The notes below the pieces were generated by a model, which was not told the origin of the DNA, made no database searches, and saw nothing but the letters and a program-made list of their open reading frames with translations. Shown in pieces: positions 21,714 through 29,802 of a DNA stretch of 29,887 nt. This DNA is from an uncultured Veillonella sp. (GTDB lineage: Bacteria > Bacillota > Negativicutes > Veillonellales > Veillonellaceae): NCBI GenBank assembly GCA_900556785.1, contig USQK01000013.1, forward strand, positions 1 through 29,887. Direction: 5' to 3'. Both the position numbers and the translations under genes were made by a program. Positions within the stretch are counted from its first letter, which is position 1, and each line of letters opens with the position of its first letter.

Positions 21714-22958
21714 TTAATTTACTTTTGTAAGGTAATCGATTTGTTCTTGTGTTAAAGAATCTAAGTCGTAACCCATGGAGTTCAATTTAAGTTTTGCAAT
21801 TTCCACATCTAATTCATGAGGCAATACATATACCTTAGGGTCCATATCTTTACCATTATGTAAAATATGTTCTGCTGCAAGCGCTTGCATAGCAAAGGAC
21901 AAGTCCATAATTTCTGCAGGGTGACCATCACCAGCTGCAAGGTTAACAAGACGACCTTCAGCTAATACGTAAAGCTTGCGACCATCTGCCATAGTATAGC
22001 CTTCGATGTTTTGACGAACACGTTTATGACTTATTGCAAGTTCTGTAAGATCAGCTACATTAACTTCACAATCGAAGTGACCAGCATTACATAAGATAGC
22101 TTTATCTTTCATTACTTCATAATGTTCTTTTACAATAACATCTTTACAACCTGTTACAGTACAGAAAATATCCCCTACTTTAGCAGCTTCAATCATAGGC
22201 AATACTTTAAAACCATCGAATACAGCTTCAATAGCTTTGATTGGGTCTACTTCTGTTACATATACATGAGCACCAAGGCCTTTTGCACGCATAGCAACGC
22301 CTTTACCGCACCAACCATAACCAGCAACAACTACGTTTTTACCTGTTACTGTTAAGTTTGTAGTACGCATAATACCATCCCAAACGGATTGGCCTGTACC
22401 ATAACGGTTATCAAAGAGATATTTACAGTAGGAATCGTTTACTGCAATCATAGGGAATGTCAATTGTTTAGCATTCTCTAATGCATATAGACGATGTACA
22501 CCTGTTGTAGTTTCTTCACTACCACCTAACAAACGTTCTTTTGCATCTTGGCGTGTTGTGTGCAACAAGTTTACCAAGTCACCACCATCATCGATAATAA
22601 TGTGTGGTTTATGATCAAGAGCCTTGTTAAGGAAGTTGAAATATTCTTCTTCAGTACAATCATACCAAGCATATACAGTTAGGCCCATATCAACGAGACC
22701 AGCCGCAACATCATCTTGCGTAGATAATGGATTGGAGCCAGTTACAATAACATCAGCGCCACCGCGTTTTAATACAGTAGCTAAATATGCTGTTTTTGCT
22801 TCCAAGTGAACACTTACGACAATAGTTTGACCTTTGAAAGTTTGTTCTGCTTCAAAACGATCGCCCAAGGTATTCAATGTAGGCATAAAGTTAGAAACCC
22901 AATCAATTTTTTTACGGCCTTCTGCAGCTAAATTAATATCTTTAATTAAAGATTGCAT
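21714..22958 (-). CDS. ahcY: S-adenosylhomocysteine hydrolase family, short type; may act on S-inosylhomocysteine
   Basis: NAD-dependent hydrolase of 414 aa, releasing homocysteine from S-adenosyl- or S-inosylhomocysteine. The NAD motif is VVAGYGWCGKGVAMRAKGLG in the middle, NDSYCKYLFDNRYGTGQS contains the catalytic Lys, and GHFDCEVN contacts the substrate. It is the short type without the roughly 40-residue insertion, and its C-terminus (LTQEQIDYLTKVN) lacks the PDHYRY tail of the classic enzyme. The purine-side segment reads HLEAKT (51-56), whereas adenosine enzymes such as the human one have His-Met-Thr-x-Glu-Thr, so Lys55 replaces Glu. The start follows AAGGAG. It is encoded directly before the mtaD deaminase. 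Confidence 0.93.
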   Translation of the reverse strand: MQSLIKDINLAAEGRKKIDWVSNFMPTLNTLGDRFEAEQTFKGQTIVVSVHLEAKTAYLATVLKRGGADVIVTGSNPLSTQDDVAAGLVDMGLTVYAWYDCTEEEYFNFLNKALDHKPHIIIDDGGDLVNLLHTTRQDAKERLLGGSEETTTGVHRLYALENAKQLTFPMIAVNDSYCKYLFDNRYGTGQSVWDGIMRTTNLTVTGKNVVVAGYGWCGKGVAMRAKGLGAHVYVTEVDPIKAIEAVFDGFKVLPMIEAAKVGDIFCTVTGCKDVIVKEHYEVMKDKAILCNAGHFDCEVNVADLTELAISHKRVRQNIEGYTMADGRKLYVLAEGRLVNLAAGDGHPAEIMDLSFAMQALAAEHILHNGKDMDPKVYVLPHELDVEIAKLKLNSMGYDLDSLTQEQIDYLTKVN

Positions 22959-23033
22959 AATAACTCCTTTTACTAATATGAGTTGATATAGTTAAAATAA
23001 AGATTTGATAGTAAATCCAATTGAATTTGTTTA

Positions 23034-24098
23034 TTATTTAGATTCTACAATTTGACGTAGCTTATCAATAGACTCTTCATAGTTTGGTTTTAAAACACCT
23101 TCTTCAGTAATGATAGCAGTCACTAGTTCATGTGGTGTAACATCGAAGGCTGGATTTAGTACATCAATACCATTAGGTGCTGTTTGAACACCATGTAACG
23201 ATGTTACTTCATAATCATCGCGCATCTCAATAGGAATATCGCTACCATTTTCTAAGGTAAAGTCAAATGTACTATACGGTGCCGCCACATAGAATGGAAT
23301 GTTATGGAATTTAGCTAACACAGCCACACCATAAGTACCAATTTTATTTGCTACATCACCTTTAGTAGTGATGCGGTCTGCGCCAACGATAACTGCATCA
23401 ATAAGGCCATGCTGCATAGCATAAGCAGCCATATTATCTGTTTCCAATGTTACAGGAATGCCATCCTCATGTAGCTCAAATGCAGTAAGTCTAGCACCTT
23501 GCAATAATGGTCGTGTTTCATCCGCATACACGCGTTCCAATTGACCATTTTCATGAAGCTTACGAACAACACCCAGTGCTGTACCTAGACCACCGGTAGC
23601 TAATGCACCAGCATTGCAATGGGTCAAAATACGAATATTCTTTTGACCTTCAAATAAAGTTGCCCCTGCTTCTGCCATACGACGATTCAAAGATACGTCT
23701 TCTTCATGAATAATAATGGCTTCCTTCGTAATGAGATCCACCACATCACTCATAGAGGACATGCTTTCAACTTGACCTTTTACTAAAGAAATCACCCGAT
23801 CTACGGCCCAAGCCAAGTTAATTGCTGTAGGACGAGTTTCTTTTAAAGTCTCGCTAAATTCATATAAGCTTGTAAGTTGTTCACTAAATGGAGCCTCTAA
23901 ACGGCCTGCTTCCATAGCAGCTAAAATGAGACCATAACTAGCAGCTACACCAATGGCAGGTGCCCCACGAACGCGAAGCATTTTAATAGCCTCAGCCACT
24001 TGACGCCAATCCGTGCAGTGAACATAAGTAATTTCAGTAGGTAATTTAGTTTGATCTAATAGCACTAGCGTATCTTTACGCCATTCAATATTAATCAT
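23034..24098 (-). CDS. mtnA: Methylthioribose-1-phosphate isomerase
   Basis: Converts 5-methylthioribose 1-phosphate to methylthioribulose 1-phosphate. It has 354 aa, normal for MtnA. The motifs are VRGAPAIGVAASYG (43-56), THCNAGALATGGLG with catalytic Cys161, and VIVGADRITTKGDVANKIG with catalytic Asp241. The start follows AAGGAG. It is the second gene of a four-gene unit, 42 bases after mtnP. The later genes of the classic methionine salvage route (mtnB, mtnC, mtnD, mtnE) are not in the window, so methylthioribulose 1-phosphate may be handled by an aldolase shunt encoded elsewhere. Confidence 0.94.
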   Translation of the reverse strand: MINIEWRKDTLVLLDQTKLPTEITYVHCTDWRQVAEAIKMLRVRGAPAIGVAASYGLILAAMEAGRLEAPFSEQLTSLYEFSETLKETRPTAINLAWAVDRVISLVKGQVESMSSMSDVVDLITKEAIIIHEEDVSLNRRMAEAGATLFEGQKNIRILTHCNAGALATGGLGTALGVVRKLHENGQLERVYADETRPLLQGARLTAFELHEDGIPVTLETDNMAAYAMQHGLIDAVIVGADRITTKGDVANKIGTYGVAVLAKFHNIPFYVAAPYSTFDFTLENGSDIPIEMRDDYEVTSLHGVQTAPNGIDVLNPAFDVTPHELVTAIITEEGVLKPNYEESIDKLRQIVESK

Positions 24099-24140
24099 AC
24101 ATTCTCCTTCGATGAACTATTGTACTTCGTTATGAATGGA

Positions 24141-24935
24141 TTATAGTTTAAAGCCACCATATTCATGCATGCGATTATGCGCATCATAACGAGCATCTAC
24201 ATCGATTACATCAATAGCACCTAAAATGAGAGCTTTAAGCTGAGCTGCCATGTCGCCCATCATTTCTACCACTTCACTATGTGTTAGAGCAGATTCAGAG
24301 ATACCTGCTGCATAGTTGGTAATCATAGAAATCGTAGCATATGCCATTTCAGCTTCATTAGCTAAATTTACTTCAGGTACATTTGTCATGCCTACTGTAT
24401 CCCCACCAAGCATGTGGAACATTTTAATTTCCGCTGGTGTTTCAAAGCGCGGACCTTCTGTACATACATAGGTACCGCCATTGTGAACAGACAAACCTTG
24501 TTCGGTACCAACCTTTTGAAGAATATCACGTAGTTCTGGACAATAAGGATTTGTTACATCCAAGTGTGCTACTGGACGGTCACCACCTTCATAGAATGTA
24601 GTGATGCGGTTCTTAGTGAAATCTAAGAATTGGTCAGTCAAAACGAAATGACCAGGCTTGAAGTTTTCATTCAAGGAACCTACAGCAGTCGTAGAGATAA
24701 TAAATGTAACGCCTAATTTTTTGAGACCCCAAATATTAGCACGATAGTTAATTTTGTGTGGAGGAATTGTATGATCTTTGCCGTGACGAGCTACAAAGAT
24801 TACAGTTTTCCCATGGTATGTACCTTGTACATAATCTATTTCACCATATGGTGTCATTAAGGATTCTTCATGAATATTTTCAAAGATGGACGGATCGTAA
24901 ACGCCAGTACCACCAATTACGCCAATTGCACTCAT
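24141..24935 (-). CDS. mtnP: MTA/MTI phosphorylase family, probably 6-oxopurine (methylthioinosine) specific
   Basis: Nucleoside phosphorylase of 264 aa in the MTA-phosphorylase/PNP family, splitting the nucleoside to base and (methylthio)ribose 1-phosphate. The phosphate-site motif is GVIGGTGVYD (5-14) with the RHG segment (50-52), the substrate loop is TEGPRFETPAEI (159-170), and GMTNVPEVNLA is at 182-192. The base-specificity segment is MITNYAAG (204-211): Asn207 and Ala209 stand where human MTAP has two Asp (MATDYDCW). In this family the Asp-to-Asn change is associated with 6-oxopurine specificity. It starts at 24935 after AGGAGG and heads mtnP-mtnA-ahcY-mtaD. The family is certain; the specificity is inference. 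Confidence 0.9.
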   Translation of the reverse strand: MSAIGVIGGTGVYDPSIFENIHEESLMTPYGEIDYVQGTYHGKTVIFVARHGKDHTIPPHKINYRANIWGLKKLGVTFIISTTAVGSLNENFKPGHFVLTDQFLDFTKNRITTFYEGGDRPVAHLDVTNPYCPELRDILQKVGTEQGLSVHNGGTYVCTEGPRFETPAEIKMFHMLGGDTVGMTNVPEVNLANEAEMAYATISMITNYAAGISESALTHSEVVEMMGDMAAQLKALILGAIDVIDVDARYDAHNRMHEYGGFKL

Positions 24936-24984
24936 TGTGACCTCCTATTATTAATCACTCTATCTTTTATTTTCTCATAGAATA

Positions 24985-25019
24985 CAAAAACAGGCTATAG
25001 GAAAAACCATATAGCCTGT
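24985..25019 (-). terminator. Terminator of hslO
   Basis: ACAGGCTATA and TATAGCCTGT pair with additional GG/CC pairing inside. Read on the minus strand it is followed by TTTTTG. It separates hslO from the mtnP unit. Confidence 0.88.
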
Positions 25020-25054
25020 AATTTTTATAAAGGTTATTTAATTCTTAATAGTAA

Positions 25055-25933
25055 TTATTGTAAGGGGCCTTTTGGTTCGAACATATCTTGTAGTTCTTCA
25101 CGACTAAAATGATACTTTTCATTACAGTAATGACATACAAGTTCTGTTACTTCATCTTCCAAAATAGCCTGTTTATCTTCTTCTCTTAATGTCATAAGTA
25201 CGGCACCAAAGCGATCGCGTCCACAACGACATTGGAAGTGAATTGGTTCATTATATACTTCATTCACAGTCAAGCCATCAAGAACGCGTTCCATTAGGCA
25301 CTTACCATCTGGATGAGCTTTTAAATATTCTGTAATTGGACCAAGTTCGTTAATATTCTTTTCTACTTGTGCTAATGCTTCATCTGTAGCATCTGGTAAA
25401 GCTTGTACGATAAAGCCACCAGCTACAACTGTATGATAATCTGGGTCTACCAATACACCTAAACTAATAGTAGAAGGTACTTGTTCAGAAGCATATAAAT
25501 AGTAGGCCAAATCCTCTGCTACTTCACCACTTTGAATAGGACTTGTAGAGGTATAGTCTTGTGCTAATTGTGTAAAGCGAGTAACTTGTACTTCACCATT
25601 ATGACCAACAGCAGCACCTACATCAAGCTTACCAGCTCGTTTTAAAGGTACATCTACATGTGGCTCATCCACATAGCCACGAACCGTATTATCTGCAAAA
25701 GCATCTACATGAACAACGCCTAGAGGGCCATCACCTTTAATACGCAAACTTACATTTTCATGATTTTTAAAATCACCAGCTAATAAAATAGCCCCAGTCA
25801 TAGCGCGACCTAAAGCAGCCGTTGCGACAGGCCATAAATCGTGACGTACGCGAGCTGTTTCAACAGTATCCGTTGTTACTGCTAAAGACATACGGACCCC
25901 TTCGCGGGTCGTAAAACGTTTTATATAATCCAT
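25055..25933 (-). CDS. hslO: Redox-regulated holdase chaperone Hsp33
   Basis: Cytoplasmic chaperone of 292 aa, activated by oxidation and unfolding. The N-terminal domain carries RVRHDLWPVATAALGRAM and GDGPLGVV. The C-terminal zinc-binding redox switch has both Cys pairs, CRC in FQCRCGRDRF and CHYC in ELVCHYCNEK (C-x-C and C-x2-C), so it should be redox-active. The start ATG 25933 follows AAGGAA. It has its own promoter (25989-26018) with a palindrome just downstream, and its own terminator. An oxygen-stress chaperone fits an anaerobe exposed to air or hypochlorite, though this is general. Confidence 0.96.
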   Translation of the reverse strand: MDYIKRFTTREGVRMSLAVTTDTVETARVRHDLWPVATAALGRAMTGAILLAGDFKNHENVSLRIKGDGPLGVVHVDAFADNTVRGYVDEPHVDVPLKRAGKLDVGAAVGHNGEVQVTRFTQLAQDYTSTSPIQSGEVAEDLAYYLYASEQVPSTISLGVLVDPDYHTVVAGGFIVQALPDATDEALAQVEKNINELGPITEYLKAHPDGKCLMERVLDGLTVNEVYNEPIHFQCRCGRDRFGAVLMTLREEDKQAILEDEVTELVCHYCNEKYHFSREELQDMFEPKGPLQ

Positions 25934-25968
25934 TCTATCATTCCTTATTAGTAATTAAAGTTTAAAAC

Positions 25969-25982
25969 GCACTTATAAGTGC
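25969..25982. promoter_or_regulatory. 14-bp perfect palindrome at the hslO transcription start
   Basis: GCACTTATAAGTGC lies directly downstream of the hslO -10, where a bound repressor would block initiation. The regulator is unknown. Confidence 0.5.
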
Positions 25983-25988
25983 TTATAT

Positions 25989-26018
25989 AGTATATCATGT
26001 CATAGATTTACTTTTCAA
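25989..26018 (-). promoter_or_regulatory. hslO promoter
   Basis: On the minus strand TTGAAA (26018-26013) and TATACT (25994-25989) are 18 bases apart. Confidence 0.65.
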
Positions 26019-26025
26019 TAATAGA

Positions 26026-26073
26026 GAATATATGTTCGTCTAGCCTATTTTCAAGATAAAGGAACATATATTC
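26026..26073. repeat. 12-bp inverted repeat between ribH and hslO
   Basis: GAATATATGTTC (26026-26037) and GAACATATATTC (26062-26073) are exact complements with a 24-base spacer. It sits between the ribH terminator and the hslO -35, so it could be an upstream operator or a second hairpin. Confidence 0.5.
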
Positions 26074-26081
26074 GATAATGC

Positions 26082-26115
26082 AAAAACACTCAGCATCATA
26101 AGACACTGAGTGTTT
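26082..26115 (-). terminator. Terminator of the riboflavin operon
   Basis: AAACACTCAG (26084-26093) pairs with CTGAGTGTTT (26106-26115); on the minus strand TTTTTG follows. It lies 12 bases after the ribH stop. Confidence 0.85.
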
Positions 26116-26127
26116 ACTATGTAATTA

Positions 26128-26589
26128 TTAGAATTGATCGATAAGGTTAACCATTTCAATAGCGCCCATAGCACAGTCGTAACCTTTATTGCCAGCTTTA
26201 GTACCAGCACGTTCGATAGCTTGTTCAATGTTTTCAGTAGTTACTACACCGAACATAACAGGAATACCAGTTTCCAAGGAAACATGAGCAATACCTTTTG
26301 CTACTTCATTACATACATAGTCATAATGAGTTGTAGCACCACGAATAACAGCACCAACGCAGATAACCGCATCGAAGCGACCAGATGAAGCAGCTTTTTT
26401 AGCGATTAATGGAATTTCATAAGCACCTGGTACCCAGATAACAGTGATATCCTCTTCTTTTACATCGTGACGCAATAAGCAATCTTCAGCACCACCAATT
26501 AATTTGGACGTAATGAACTCATTAAAACGAGAACCGATAATGGCAAATTTTTTACCGCTACCTAATAAGTTACCTTCTTGAACCTTCAT
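26128..26589 (-). CDS. ribH: 6,7-dimethyl-8-ribityllumazine synthase
   Basis: Joins the ribityl pyrimidine from RibD and the four-carbon unit from RibB into lumazine, the penultimate step to riboflavin. It has 153 aa, normal for lumazine synthase. The motifs are GSRFNEFIT (19-27), VPGAYEIPLIA (53-63), and GAVIRGATTHYDYV (78-91) with the catalytic His in the TTHYDYV segment. The C-terminal GNKGYDCAMGAIEMVNL is also typical. The start follows GGAGGT. It is the last gene of ribD-ribE-ribBA-ribH and is followed by a terminator. Confidence 0.97.
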   Translation of the reverse strand: MKVQEGNLLGSGKKFAIIGSRFNEFITSKLIGGAEDCLLRHDVKEEDITVIWVPGAYEIPLIAKKAASSGRFDAVICVGAVIRGATTHYDYVCNEVAKGIAHVSLETGIPVMFGVVTTENIEQAIERAGTKAGNKGYDCAMGAIEMVNLIDQF

Positions 26590-26661
26590 TATGTTGACCT
26601 CCTATATTCCTATAAAGGAAATTCTTATGTGACGAGCAATTTGTTAAATAGAACTACATGA

Positions 26662-27864
26662 TTAGTCTTCTAACATATGACCCATTTTCTCTTCTTTTGT
26701 CTTTAAGTACCCTGCATTGAATTTATTGGCTGCAATGATAAGTGGTACACGGCTAGTTACATCAATACCCCAATGTTCTAAGCCATGACGTTTTTCTGGA
26801 TTATTTGTCAATAATCGAATACTCTTAATACCTAAGAAACGAATAATTTGAGCTGCTAAGGAATATTCGCGCATATCTGCAGGGAATCCCAATTGTTCAT
26901 TAGCTTCTACAGTATCTAATCCTTGTTCTTGTAATGCGTACGCTTTGATTTTATTAGTTAAACCAATGCCACGGCCTTCTTGGCGCATATAGACTACAAC
27001 GCCTTTGCCTTCTTTTTCGATGGCACGTAACGCATGATCTAATTGTTCGCCACAATCGCAACGTTTAGAACCAAACACATCGCCTGTTAAACATTCAGAG
27101 TGAATACGTACAAGAACATCGTCACAGTTTTGTACATCACCTTTAACGATAGCTAAATGTTCTTTATGATCTAAATCATTTTTAAATACAAAAATATTAA
27201 AGTCACCAAATTTAGTAGGTAGTTTAGAACAAGCACCGAGTTCTACCATATCTTCATGTTGTTTACGATACTCAATAAGTTCTGCTACAGATGCAATTTT
27301 AAGATTATGTTCTTTTGCAAATTGTAAAAGATCTGGCAAACGAGCCATATCGCCATCGTCTTTTGTGATTTCACAAATAACAGCTGCCTCTTGTAAGCCT
27401 GCTAAGCGACAAAGGTCGATAGATGCTTCTGTATGGCCTTGGCGTACTAAAACGCCACCCTCTTTATATACTAGAGGGAATACGTGACCAGGACGACGGA
27501 AGTCTTCTGGTTTAGCATTAGGATCTAATAATTTTTGAATTGTATACGCACGTTCTGCTGGAGATACGCCTGTTGTAGTATCTACATGGTCAACAGTAAC
27601 GGTAAAAGCAGTTTCATGATTGTCTGTATTTTTAGCAACCATTGCTGGAATACCAAGCTTTTCTAATGCTTCGCGACGCATTGGTGTACATACGATACCT
27701 CGCGCGTATTTAACCATAAAATTAATATTTTCTTGTGTAGCAAACTCTGCAGCGATGATAAGATCGCCTTCGTTTTCACGGCTTTCATCATCAACGATAA
27801 TAACAGGTTTACCAGCTTTAAGGTCTTGTAAGACCTCTTCAATTGAATGTAATTGTTCGCTCAT
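26662..27864 (-). CDS. ribBA: Bifunctional 3,4-dihydroxy-2-butanone-4-phosphate synthase / GTP cyclohydrolase II
   Basis: Protein of 400 aa starting both branches of riboflavin synthesis. The RibB domain (about 1-200) has the acidic loop VDDESRENEGDLI and RRPGHVFPLV with GHTEASIDLCRLAG. The RibA domain (about 205-400) has the RIHSECLTGDVFGSKRCDCG block with the three zinc Cys, and MRQEGRGIGL with catalytic residues. Both sets are complete, so both activities are expected. The start is ATG 27864 after GGAGCG, 17 bases after the ribE stop. It is third in the FMN-riboswitch operon. Confidence 0.97.
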   Translation of the reverse strand: MSEQLHSIEEVLQDLKAGKPVIIVDDESRENEGDLIIAAEFATQENINFMVKYARGIVCTPMRREALEKLGIPAMVAKNTDNHETAFTVTVDHVDTTTGVSPAERAYTIQKLLDPNAKPEDFRRPGHVFPLVYKEGGVLVRQGHTEASIDLCRLAGLQEAAVICEITKDDGDMARLPDLLQFAKEHNLKIASVAELIEYRKQHEDMVELGACSKLPTKFGDFNIFVFKNDLDHKEHLAIVKGDVQNCDDVLVRIHSECLTGDVFGSKRCDCGEQLDHALRAIEKEGKGVVVYMRQEGRGIGLTNKIKAYALQEQGLDTVEANEQLGFPADMREYSLAAQIIRFLGIKSIRLLTNNPEKRHGLEHWGIDVTSRVPLIIAANKFNAGYLKTKEEKMGHMLED

Positions 27865-27881
27865 AGGAACGCTCCTTACTT

Positions 27882-28538
27882 TTATATAAATCCATTCTCT
27901 ACTAAGAGGGATTGCATAGATTTCTTAGGTTTTTCTTCGGTAGGTTCACTACCAAGATTCATAAAATGACGAATATATCGACCAGCGATATCCGTTTCTA
28001 AATTAACCTCTGTACCGATATGAGCAGAACCTAAAATAGTTTCGCCCAAGGTATGAGGAATGATAGATACGGAAAAACTGCTGTCCGTTCGTCGCATAAT
28101 TGTGAGGCTAATACCATCGATGGTAATAGATCCCTTATAGATGACGTAATCCATGACGGATTTTGGGGCCTCTACGGTAAAGATAATGGCATTATCCGTT
28201 TGTTCCCGATTAATGATGCGGCCCGTCCCATCTACGTGACCTGCCACAATGTGACCTCCAAATCTACCATTAGCGAGCATAGCCCGTTCTAAATTGACAG
28301 GTTGATGAACTTTCAAATTAGTGAACGTAGTCATCTTGATTGACTCAGGCATTACATCAGCTGTAAATACACCATTACCAATTGTGGTCGCCGTCAAGCA
28401 CACACCGTTAACAGCAACGGAGTCACCGATTTTTAAATCGCTAAAAATCTTATCCCCCCGTATTGTAATGGCTAAGGATTTAGGGCCCTTTTTAATGCTC
28501 TCTACACGGCCGATTTCTTCAACGATTCCCGTGAACAT
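27882..28538 (-). CDS. ribE: Riboflavin synthase alpha chain
   Basis: Dismutates two lumazines to riboflavin and the pyrimidine precursor. It has 218 aa in two similar lumazine-binding halves: MFTGIVEEIGRVESI with VNGVCLTA in the first, GHIVAGHVDGTGRI with TIDGISLT in the second. The start ATG 28538 follows GGAGGGG and overlaps the last 20 bases of ribD, so translation is probably coupled. The tail (about 200-218, EEKPKKSMQSLLVENGFI) is a little longer than the core fold needs. Confidence 0.96.
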   Translation of the reverse strand: MFTGIVEEIGRVESIKKGPKSLAITIRGDKIFSDLKIGDSVAVNGVCLTATTIGNGVFTADVMPESIKMTTFTNLKVHQPVNLERAMLANGRFGGHIVAGHVDGTGRIINREQTDNAIIFTVEAPKSVMDYVIYKGSITIDGISLTIMRRTDSSFSVSIIPHTLGETILGSAHIGTEVNLETDIAGRYIRHFMNLGSEPTEEKPKKSMQSLLVENGFI

Positions 28539-29733
28539 AAGCGCCCCTCCTTCCTTGACGATACGCTTCGATGCGAATGTTATTATCTAATATTTTAGTT
28601 TTTGTAAAAGTTAACTGTGGAGAAGATTCTAAACTTTCAAAGCCACGACCACCTACAGCAGGTGTAGCCTCTGTTCCACCGATTATAGTATTACCAATAT
28701 AAGTAACTACCTTATCAAAGTTCAATGTTTCTACAAATGAACTTACAATGGCAGAGCCACCTTCAACTAACACGGAAGTATAACCAAAATCGCCCAACTT
28801 CGTAAGAATATCATCAATAGACAATTTCTTAATATCTATTACGATATCTGTACTTTTACTTTTACGAGTAGATACTGATTCGACAACGGTTACAAGAGCA
28901 CCGGCGTGTTCTAGTGCCTGTATCCGTTCATTAGGACAGCCTTTCGATACAAATATATGTACCTTGCGATTATCTACTTCAAATACATAACTTGTGGTAG
29001 GTGTTCTACCTAGACTATCTAAGATGATTACATCAGGCTGATGAACATGAATCGGTTCATCAAGTATGCTTGTATCTAATAAAGCCTCTGATAATTCAGT
29101 GTCAGTTAAACGACAGTTTAATTGAGGATTATCGGCCAAAATTGTACCAATGCCAACGAGCATGGCATCATGAGTAGCACGCAGTATATGTCCATCTCGG
29201 CGGGAGGAATCATTCGTAATCCATTGGGATTGGCCGGTAAAAGTGGCAATCTTACCATCAAGGGACATAGCACTTTTAATAGTTACAAAAGGTTTACCTG
29301 TCTGTATATATGTAAAGAAATGCTCATTTAGTTCAGCACATTCCTCACTACATACAGGGCAAACAACCTCTATGCCTGCTTCACGAAGTAAATCCATACC
29401 CTTTCCCGATACTAGTGGATTAGGATCTGTACTACCTACAACGACCTTAGCTATGCCAGCCTCAATAATACGCAGCGCACAAGGTGGAGTTTTACCATAA
29501 TGAGAGCATGGCTCTAAGGTTACATATAAAGTAGCACCTTTAGCATTATCACCAGCTTGGTTTAAGGCATGAACCTCAGCATGAGCTGTACCAGCCTTAT
29601 GATGATAACCTTCACCGATTATTGTATTGTCTTTAACCACTACGGCACCCACCAAAGGATTTGGCGAGGTGTGACCTGTGGCTAATTTTGCCAGTGCAAT
29701 GGCGCGTTTCATATATGCTACGTCATCCACCAT
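28519..29733 (-). CDS. ribD: Bifunctional riboflavin pyrimidine deaminase / reductase
   Basis: Carries out the second and third steps of the guanine-derived branch of riboflavin synthesis. The deaminase domain (about 1-145) has the zinc site HAEVHAL (His51, Glu53) and PCSHYGKTPPC (Cys76, Cys85). The reductase domain (about 148-400) has KSAMSLDGKIA, the SQWITNDSSRRDGHILRA block and GTILADNPQLNCRL. At 404 aa it is longer than the usual 360-370, mainly through about 20 extra residues (around 207-226, SEALLDTSILDEPIHVHQ) before VIILDSLGRTP. The start ATG 29733 follows GAGGTGAT and is directly downstream of the riboswitch terminator. Confidence 0.96.
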   Translation of the reverse strand: MVDDVAYMKRAIALAKLATGHTSPNPLVGAVVVKDNTIIGEGYHHKAGTAHAEVHALNQAGDNAKGATLYVTLEPCSHYGKTPPCALRIIEAGIAKVVVGSTDPNPLVSGKGMDLLREAGIEVVCPVCSEECAELNEHFFTYIQTGKPFVTIKSAMSLDGKIATFTGQSQWITNDSSRRDGHILRATHDAMLVGIGTILADNPQLNCRLTDTELSEALLDTSILDEPIHVHQPDVIILDSLGRTPTTSYVFEVDNRKVHIFVSKGCPNERIQALEHAGALVTVVESVSTRKSKSTDIVIDIKKLSIDDILTKLGDFGYTSVLVEGGSAIVSSFVETLNFDKVVTYIGNTIIGGTEATPAVGGRGFESLESSPQLTFTKTKILDNNIRIEAYRQGRRGAYVHGNR

Positions 29734-29744
29734 ATCACCTCAAT

Positions 29745-29772
29745 AAAAAAAAGGACTATATACATAGTCCTT
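29745..29772 (-). terminator. FMN-riboswitch terminator before ribD
   Basis: On the minus strand AAGGACTAT and ATAGTCCTT pair around GTAT and are followed by eight T. The ribD ribosome binding site lies just beyond. Confidence 0.92.
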
Positions 29773-29802
29773 GGGTAATCATAAATACGCACGTCAAATG
29801 TG

